Shown in pieces: positions 56,601-64,000 of a stretch of 64,000 nt of DNA. Made by a program: the position numbers and the translations under genes. Each line of letters starts with the position of its first letter. The first letter of the stretch is position 1. This DNA is from Branchiostoma floridae (Eukaryota; Chordata; Leptocardii; Amphioxiformes; Branchiostomatidae), in assembly GCF_000003815.2 (NCBI RefSeq), contig NC_049995.1, positions 12,567,436 to 12,631,435 of the forward strand, written 5' to 3'. The notes beneath the pieces were generated by a model, which ran no database searches, had not been told where the DNA came from, and saw nothing but the letters and a program-made list of their open reading frames with translations.

Positions 56601-59600
56601 TATACGTACTTGCAAAAACAAAGAAAAAGTTGAACGTGAATATTCTAAAATTGCACAAGACACCTAGTTGTTTCATGCGACAATGGCAAATAGTTTGAAA
56701 TTCATCTGAGAAAAAAATAAACCTTTAAATTGATAAACTTAAGGATTCTTACTCTCAAACCTTACTCAAGAGATGTCGCCATGTTATAATCATAATCTGA
56801 ACGACAGCATCACTCTCATTGACTCAGGCACAATCTAGACACGGTTTTTCTCGATATCTGCCAGCCGACAACCTCTCGCCGACAGCTTTTTTTCAGCGTC
56901 TAGATGGAACTGCAATATCGCCATATCGGCAAAATTACTCCCGGAAGGTCCGGACCATTCGTACAATAGCTTAGCAGGGGTCCCCGATAGCTTGGCAGGG
57001 GTCCCGACAGCTTCCGCGCGCGTGTAGATGTGTCCCGACCTCGGGAGGGCATATAACGTGGGCTCATTAGGCTATATAGCTGTTTATCACTGCAAGCGCC
57101 ACGGGTGTCACACAGCCAACGTTCCAGATCCCTCCTGACATCTCTACAGATATCGGCAAAAACTGTGTATAGATCGGGCCTCAGAATCTGTTTGTCTGTA
57201 ACCAACACTAAGTAACAAACAAACACATGTTTGTCAAGTGGGTGTGACTACATGTACCCTGCAATCATAAGATTTTCATACTGAACTTTGACATCAAGTG
57301 TTAATTTTGTTTTGAGTAGTAACCGTAGTAGGCTGTTTTGTCAAAAAAATGTAAGCTCTTTGTTGAAAACAGAATTTGATATTGTGGTATACAATGTAAA
57401 TTTGACATGCATGTATGATGTAGTCTTGCAATACTTTGGAAGTGAAACATCTGCAATTGAATACTATTGACCAAAACATCCTTGATTACAGTAATATAAA
57501 TCACCGTATACGTTCAGTCAAATTCCTACATGCTGGCTGTGATGGCAGAAAACAAAAGATCGGAGTTCGCGTGATCTTAAATTTCTTTCTGTATTTCCTT
57601 TTGATGACTGTGATGTACTGTACAGTTACTTATGCTTTTTACACACAGAATCTGACATGTATTTATGATTTAATACCAAGTTCTCATTCGGTATCCTTCA
57701 ATTCTAAAAATATTGTGTTTATCTTTTCTAAATTGTTGATGATTAGAATGATAAGCAATCTTCATTTGTGCACTCACGATAATACATGTGTGTGTATGAC
57801 AAAGTATTTCAATGTTCAACAAATGGATTTACAGTCAGAAAAACATTTATTTTTACTGATAGGAATGCTTTGCCACATGCAAGCAGAAAAACAGCTATTT
57901 ACCATATGAATAGCATGTCATCCCCTAATAGACCAGGTTTCCAAGCTGTTACGTCTGACGTCAGAAATATTTTCAAATTTCCAAATCTTTTGTCCGTCAT
58001 GGTAGCAAGCAAAATGTAGCTAACGATCAAATCAACCATCACACTCTGACGTTCTTTCACATTCTACACGCAGCAAAACGAGGAACAATAAACGATAAAC
58101 AGAATACTGATTGCGCATACTGTATTTCGTTTTTTCAATCTAAATCTGCACTTAATTGGCGTGCGTTGTCCGACACAAACCCTTTGACATGGCTCAATTG
58201 AAAAATAATACACTATTGATAATGAGAGTCACACAAAATACAACGATGCAATCCTAGTCTATCATGATTTCATTTGATAGTAGTAGTACCATACTTAAGC
58301 CGTGCGGATATGATACACAAACAACCTACCGGTATGTAAATATTAATATTGTACCAATGTATTGAAGACATGACTCATTTTTGAGCACATGTAAATTATG
58401 TATTTGTTATTGTCCGTAATTTCATACAGTACTGTTAATGTATTAACTACTATAGTGCAATGCAGCTAACCATTTACTAGTACCATCAGTTGGTTGGGTG
58501 CAATACTGTAACATACGACAAAATCGTCATCAACCCACCTTCTGTATGACTGGTGTTCATATCTAGGACACCTGTTGCAATTGGCCTTTGTACGATGTGC
58601 TAGATTTGTGCGCTGTCTTCAGGTGTTTACGTGGTTTGTGGTCAGGTGACATGTGGTAGTATGATGTACACGGAGCATCAGGTGTTTAATGATAAGGCTG
58701 GTGTTATGAGAATGGCCATGTGGAGAGGGTCACGCTTGTTTACATATTTGCGTTTCATGTTAGAATGGTTCATTTACATAAGAGGGGGGATCAAGCCAGA
58801 TTATGGTTTCTTTATTAATGAATAACATAGTGTACAGCACATATTGATATTTAGTACCATATGTGCCAAGATTGAGAAGGGTAAAACGTCCATTGGCTTC
58901 TGTGAAAGACTGTGAATGTTAGCATAATAAGCAATTCAATGTCCAGTCAAAATCAAATTGCAAAGAAATATATGTTAGTCTAAAAAGAAATATAATAGTT
59001 TTTGTGCTCAATTTTGTATTTTCTTCATCGTATTATGACAGTAGTTATTAAGTATTGTAGTATCGTTTTAATGACAATAATTGGATTTTAATCGTAGAAA
59101 AGGTAAGCCCATAGAACAGTTATCATACAAAAATTAACGTTTTTCAAACAGATTATACTTTTTTATAGTCTGTTACTGTAAAATGTTACTGTTGTTTTTA
59201 GTCAGTTTCTAAGTGTTTCTCAAGTCAAATACGCTTAAAAAATATGAAAGTTTTTACTCAAGACACCCCCAGGAAGAGTTGGCAGCACCCTTTTCTGTAG
59301 CCTGCTGCTATCTAAAGCTGTTGTCCCCCCATTCTCCATGGCCGATGTACCGTGGTATTGTGGAGAGGACGTCTATAGTTTATGTTATAACAAGAGCCGG
59401 ATCTCCCATTGTCAGCCATGCACAACACATGGTCATGCCTGCAGGATATTCTCAGAACTTGTGTGAACCACCATGATATAGCCAGGGCTATCTCCCTCCA
59501 TACTGGACTGGAAATTTGCTAATGTAATGGTACAGAAAAAAATTGACATCATTCGTTCTCAAATCTTTTAATTTCATGACATAAAGACACTATTTAAAGC

Positions 59601-62600
59601 TTTGAAAAAAAATTAACAAGGAAAAATAACAACAGTGGCTTCTAATTCCAATTAAATCAATGTTTTGTCTTTTCTGTGTAGCGCCCCAACAGCATTATCG
59701 GATATACATAAAGCCTGGAGTCCAGCCATTAGTCGGTTTAAATTTAGTCCGAGTGGGCTGAGCTTAAGCTAACAAACAAGGCTGGACTTTAGGCTTCCAT
59801 TATAGCCTGGGTACCATCCGGATAGTAGTTCGCTCCTATGTTCGCTTCTGCTATCCGTCTGGAGACTTGTACATTCAAACCGTTTGGTGCTAATGTCAGT
59901 TAATGAGCGAATCAAGAATAGGTTCTAGAGCACTCGTTCGATGACAACAGGCCTCCCACAAGCGCAACGCCTGTTGAACGATCGCTCGAACCCATTCCAT
60001 AATTCGCTCATATTTGGGGACCAACCAGCGCCTGCGTCCAAAATTTGGACGATTCCAGACGTAAAGATGGTCTTCGTTCCCAGACGGAAACACAGAGAAG
60101 CGACTGTACATAGTGTATAATGAATGTCAGAGCTAGAAGCAGCTGTATCTTGTATATAATGCACGCCGGAGCGAACTACTTTCCGGATGGTACCCAGGCT
60201 ACTTCCAGGTTTACATGTAAGATTTAAATGCTAAATCCGAGGTCTGCGATAGATAAACAAATCTTCTTTTCCATTCCTACCATGCATGAATTTTGTAATG
60301 AAATCCAGCAAAAATAAGATGTACATGTATCCAAGCAACTTGGACATTATGTGGAAATGTCCTTGATGTACCTAATTAGAAGATGCACTGATTTCATGTT
60401 TGACGATTTTTTGACAAATTTTCTTCTTACTTTCCCAGCGTTCCGCGCCTCATCTATGGATAATATGGAAGCATGTACTACTTGCGGCAGAACTTTTGTT
60501 CCAGAAGTTCTAGTGAGTAACGCCTTTTGTTTACTTTTACTTTTAAATGACGAATAACAATTCAGAGCTTTCTCCCATGGCCAGTTAGCATGAGTACCAT
60601 CCTTCGAGTGACCACTGGCTCAATACTTTTGCAACTGTAGAAGGTATTGAGCCAGCGGTCACTACGGACTCCGAGGATGGTACTCAAGCTAATGGCCAGC
60701 TTAGCCTCCATAAAACATTTTTTCTTTCAGCTCCCGGGTACTGATTGCTTGTACCAAGCACTAATTATTGGCTTTGTTTTAAATCTAGTTTGTCACTCAG
60801 TTTTACCATAAACAATATAGATTTGAGAACTTAATAAAATTATTATATATAGTTTGTAGTTATTAAAAATGATTGAATGAGTGAAATGTTGTACAACTGT
60901 ATGTTAATCCGACAATTATGTCAACTTGCAATGATTTTTTCCTAACAGCTTGAGCAGTCCACAGGAAGTTATATTAATAGTAACAGCTGAATCAGATGTA
61001 GCATAGTCTTGACCCATTTCATCAACAATTGTACAACTTTAATCAATGCTTTGTCAATGATATCTTTTTCTCTGGACACATTTCAATCAAAGCGTGATGT
61101 AAGAAAGAATATAGCATTATGCACACAACATGGAATATTGGTCTACAGTTAAGCTCTTCCTGACAAGTTATAATCTGTTTTTACTTTAACAGGAAAAGCA
61201 CGGTAGGATATGCCGGAAAAATGCGCAGAAGAAGAGAAAGGTGTTCGATTCCGGACGGATGCGAGCACAGGGGACAGATATCCCCGTCAACAAGACGTTA
61301 CGTACACAGCCACTCGGCACACAGCCAAAGGTAGGAATGTGATGGAATTATGTCAAAACTACAACAAATGTATATATATATGTTGTACTATGCAAACTTG
61401 AGCAATTTCTGACTTTGAAATGATTTTAAAAAATCTCACCCATTGAAAAATCTCAGGACAAGTAGGGTACTTGCCCGATTCGCACTTTCACTTGTCCTGG
61501 ACAATTGTGCTAGTGGAGTCGTCCAACCCTTCAATAAGTCTTACTAGCCTTTAAATATGTGATAAGTTTCGTGTGATCTGGCATTACCAGTGTTCTTGTT
61601 TAGTAAAAAATTGGGGTTGTTTTGAACTGTCTGAATCGCGATCTTTAATTGAAAGTCAAACAACGATGTTTCGAAACAGACGACATCAGTTGAATAGCAG
61701 TTGAATATGTGATTTGAGTGGCATTCCCAGTATTCATGTCTAGTAAAAGTTGGGTTGTTTTGAACTGTCTGATTTGTGGTCTTTGATCGAAAGACAAACA
61801 ACGATGTTTCAAAACAGACGACACCAGTTGAATAGCAGTTGAATATGTGAATTGGGTGGCATTCCCAGTGTTCACTCACACACTCACTATCCGGTTTAAC
61901 GTCTGTTGTTCTGCATCCCTTGGGGGTTAGGCGTTCATGTTTAGTAAAAGTTGGGTTGTTTTGAACTGTCTGCTTTGTGGTCTTTGATCAAAAGACAAAG
62001 AACAGAGTGATGTGGCATTCCCAGTGTTCATGTTTAGTAGAAATAGGGTTGGTTTTGAACTGTCCGAATTGCGGTCTTTATTCGAAAGACAAAGAACGAT
62101 GTTTCCAAACAGACGAACCCCGTTGAATATGTGATTTGAGTGGCATTCCCAGCGTTCATGTTTAGTAAGAATGGGGTTGGTTTTGAACTGTTGAATTGCG
62201 GTCTTTGATCGAAAGACAAAGAACGATGTTTCCAAACAGACGAACCCGGTGAAGCAGTCGAAATGGAGACAACAACACGAGGAGTTCATCCGCAGCATCC
62301 GCGCTGCGAAGGAAACCGACGTGGCGATAAAGACCGGAAAGCCACTCCCTCCTCCACCTCCCCCAGTTGTGAACCCGGGTAAGAAGATATGCATTTATTG
62401 TTTATTGTTTTGTTTATTTATTTCGCACTTAACGAAAAAAAAACATTAATCAGGGTTCGACAAGTTTTCTAGAATTCACTAAATGTCCTATAGGGCAACT
62501 ACATGTAAAATTTACTTGCTCAAAGCAACTTTTTACTTGCCCAAAATGTAAATGACATTTTTCTAAGATGTATTTTCACTTCCAGCATTGAAGTTCTTTG

Positions 62601-63937
62601 ATTATTGGCTCTATTTTTCTGCATTGACCAATGCTTGATACCATGACTGTGAAAAGTTATGTCAAGTATCAAAACTTCACTCCTGGAAAAATCTTACTCG
62701 CCTCATTAGGCAGGTGGGGTCAGTCATGGGCTTGTCCAATCAGCACTTTTACTTGCCCTTCACTGAGGCTACAAAGACAGGGTTGATATTGCAAGGCATT
62801 ATGCAATGCTGCGAGAATCAACTCTGTGTGGGAGGGTGTGATTCTATATCTAATAACCCTGGGCTCGAAATACATTTTTCTGCATACGTGCACTGGTGCA
62901 GGTAATACGGAAAATTACCTGCACCAGACAAATTTTACCTGCACTACTCTGAATTTATGAAGTATGGATCATACTAAAATTGTTATGGAACCATTGCTGT
63001 TTTTTCTTCTATTAACTTTATAGGTGGTAACAGTCAATGCAGCTAATAACAATCCACATACACCTACATCATATGACATTTTGTATAAAGCCCAGTACAT
63101 GGACCAGTGCAGGTTAGGTGCAGGTAGACACCAGAAATACCTGCACAGCTCCAATTTTACCTGTACTAACCTGCATATGCAGGTGGTATTTCGAGCCCTG
63201 AGTAAAGTTATTGACTGAGCTTGTCTTCCCTCTGTAGACTACGTCCAGTGTCCGCACTGCGAGAGGAGATTTAACGAGGCGGCAGCAGAGAGACACATCC
63301 CAAAATGCGCCGACATGAAGAAGAGAATGCCAAACAAAAACGTCGCAGACGCAAAAGCAAGGACAAACGCTAGAACACAGGTAAGGGAAGATCTGTAGCT
63401 ACAGCTGCATAATTGTGTAGCCACACCAAATTGATTTTCTGTTCCCTTTTCTATCTTTCAATCATAAAGCTATGTCATACACTAGATACTTAACATTTAG
63501 GTAACATTTGTAATTATAATACAGTTTGCAATTTGTTTAGCCTGGATACCAGACCCCAGCCGATCTCAAAAATATCTAAACACAATAGATATTTTTGAGA
63601 TCGGGCTGGGGTCTGGTATCCAGGCTTCAATTTGTTAGGCCAACCCCATCAGGGGCAAAGTAGGGGGGGATGGAGGGGGATTGATAGCAAATGAGAGGAA
63701 CAACAGTTTGAAACTTAAAGTGGCTACGATCATAGATTCTCATAGCAAATCGTTCCACATCTGTCTCTCAACAGTACCGGGCCCCCCTACCCGGGAAGAA
63801 AAAGCCAGCTGCAGCCAACTCAGCCACACGGATGACTTCCACTGCTAACAGTGCCCAGAGCAGGGGAGTATCCAGTGGTTATGGCCAGCAGGCATCTAGC
63901 GGTTATGGCATGCAGAACGGATCAAAGAGAACGACAG
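53629..63937 (+). CDS. ZC2HC1A: ZC2HC1-type double C2HC zinc finger protein, 5' part (runs off the window)
   Basis: Exons, all in phase: 53629-53656 (MAEYPDQYE), 60439-60512, 61193-61330, 62240-62378, 63238-63380, 63775-63937 (continues past the window). The first C2HC finger (CTTCGRTFVPEVL/EKHGRIC, split by an intron) is followed by KKRKVFDSGR, then WRQQHEEFIRSIRAAK, a PPPPPP linker, the second finger CPHCERRFNEAAAERHIPKC and a Ser/Gly/Gln-rich low-complexity tail. This order matches ZC2HC1A/FAM164A. Both fingers show C-x2-C-x11-H-x3-C. The molecular function of the family is poorly known; zinc binding is expected from the motif. Exon 4 was started at 62240 (T-N-P-V-K-Q-S-K-W), although AG at 62256-62257 is an alternative in-frame acceptor. 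A or B paralogue assignment is uncertain. Exon 1 is linked by phase only, over 6.8 kb. Confidence 0.9.
55276..55285 (+). other. Possible alternative first coding exon of ZC2HC1
   Basis: ATGGAAGATG followed directly by GTACGT would splice in the correct phase to exon 2 at 60439, giving MEDAFRASS. Support is only phase, donor and a preceding CAACG context; no transcript evidence. Confidence 0.22.
59711..59796. repeat. Short foldback
   Basis: AAGCCTGGAGTCCAGCC and its near-inverse GGCTGGACTTTAGGCTT face each other over about 50 bp. It resembles the TAGCCTGG family but has no target duplication. Confidence 0.5.
59803..60201. mobile_element. TAGCCTGG foldback element, 399 bp
   Basis: Left TAGCCTGGGTACCATCCGGA and right inverse TCCGGATGGTACCCAGGCTA, arms about 34 bp (continuing AGTAGTTCGCTCC). 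Flanks CTTCCATTA (59794-59802) and CTTCCAGGT (60202-60210) agree in the first six bases, suggesting a decayed 9-bp duplication. Interior non-coding. Confidence 0.8.
60586..60691. mobile_element. TAGC-type foldback element with 9-bp target-site duplication
   Basis: Termini TAGCATGAGTACCATCC and GGATGGTACTCAAGCTA, flanked by ATGGCCAGT (60577-60585) and ATGGCCAGC (60692-60700), 8 of 9 identical. The arms extend through GTGACC-CTGGCTCAATAC and its inverse. It lies 73 bp downstream of ZC2HC1 exon 2. Confidence 0.8.
61560..62257 (+). repeat. Tandem array carrying copies of the ZC2HC1 exon 4 acceptor
   Basis: Unit (127-138 bp) runs from TTGAATATGTGATTTGAGTG through GGCATTCCCAG, GTTTAGTA, GGGTTG-TTTTGAACTGT and TTTGATCGAAAGACAAA to GATGTTTCNAAACAGACGA. 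The last anchor occurs at 61665, 61803, 62098 and 62225, plus one truncated unit near 61930-62010. The fourth is the real exon 4 acceptor; earlier copies read AG/ACGACATCA or AG/ACGAACCCC and then meet stops. Confidence 0.85.
62859..63200. mobile_element. hAT-like MITE
   Basis: Left CTGGGCTCGAAATAC and right inverse GTATTTCGAGCCCTG. The interior is rich in ACCTGCAC and GTGCAGGT inverted repeats. The CAGGGCTCG right terminus suggests the hAT group, but I see no clean 8-bp duplication. It ends 37 bp before ZC2HC1 exon 5. Confidence 0.68.
63538..63627. mobile_element. TAGCCTGG foldback element with perfect 9-bp target-site duplication
   Basis: 90 bp, almost entirely two inverted arms (TAGCCTGGATACCAGACCCC, then AGCCGATCTCAAAAATATCT), flanked by CAATTTGTT at 63529-63537 and 63628-63636. 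It is the cleanest member of the family and homologous to the arms at 28058-28299. Confidence 0.88.
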
Positions 63938-64000
63938 GTACAGGAATTAGTCTTTTATGTTTTTATTGTCAATGATAAGTCACTTTTCTTTTTCACCTTC

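Larger units (their letters stand above)
53657..60438. other. Long first intron of ZC2HC1
   Basis: 6.8 kb, AT-rich. A GC-richer island at about 56900-57200 has no recognisable gene. A 157-codon open frame (57436-57909) is low-complexity and matches no family. It contains the foldback elements near 59711-59796 and 59803-60201 and a candidate alternative first exon at 55276-55285. Confidence 0.5.

Noticed and set aside
56900-57226. Minus-strand frame in a GC-rich island
   Set aside because: No splice pattern or domain; the island may be a repeat but I could not find its ends.
57436-57909. 157-codon open frame in ZC2HC1 intron 1
   Set aside because: AT-rich, with many Phe/Ile/Tyr runs and no family match; likely chance.
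61544-62394. Repetitive minus-strand open frames with ECH/HIFNCYST motifs
   Set aside because: Read-through of the intronic tandem array, antisense to ZC2HC1 exon 4.

Overview
The window is eukaryotic, intron-rich, AT-rich animal DNA crowded with small non-autonomous mobile elements. The invertebrate chordate-like gene set (expanded nicotinic receptor-type channels, a short collagen with a collagen IV NC1 domain, MTMR9, ZC2HC1), exon phases shared with vertebrate orthologues, and dense foldback elements suggest a lancelet (Branchiostoma). The organism call is inference; the gene families are read directly from translated, phase-consistent exons.

Layout. (1) 303-2593 (+) and 5984-10519 (-): two paralogous nicotinic-receptor-like Cys-loop channel subunit genes in convergent (tail-to-tail) orientation. 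The + copy is cut by the window edge and by a 100-N gap that replaces TM1-TM2; the - copy is complete over 7 exons (455 aa). (2) 10.5-19.5 kb: intergenic, repeats only. (3) 19574-41008 (+): a 25-exon, about 653-aa collagen with signal peptide, Cys-rich 7S-like head, about 335 residues of imperfect Gly-X-Y and a complete 12-Cys NC1 domain. It is far shorter than true collagen IV and fits the spongin-type short-chain collagens. Its putative first intron (11.4 kb) carries two satellite arrays (115-bp and 141-bp units). (4) 43630-52395 (-): MTMR9, a catalytically dead myotubularin, 13 exons, one of them partly lost in an 810-N gap. (5) 53629 to the window end (+): ZC2HC1 (FAM164-type double C2HC zinc finger protein), divergent from MTMR9 across a 1.2-kb candidate bidirectional promoter.

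The most unusual signals are not genes. Five foldback elements share TAGCCTG-type termini and are flanked by 9-bp target-site duplications (three perfect, one with one mismatch, one partial), defining a small MULE-like MITE family in this one window. Another MITE with a perfect 8-bp duplication (hAT type) sits 19 bp inside MTMR9 intron 1. Three separate tandem arrays (two in the collagen NC1 exons, one in ZC2HC1) each multiply a segment containing an exon-intron junction, leaving decayed splice-site-bearing exon pieces. Two splice sites of the - strand channel gene lie inside tetranucleotide microsatellites.

The genes do not form a pathway. They are ordinary neighbours: a neuronal or epithelial ion-channel pair, an extracellular-matrix protein, a phosphoinositide-phosphatase adaptor and a zinc-finger protein of unknown function.
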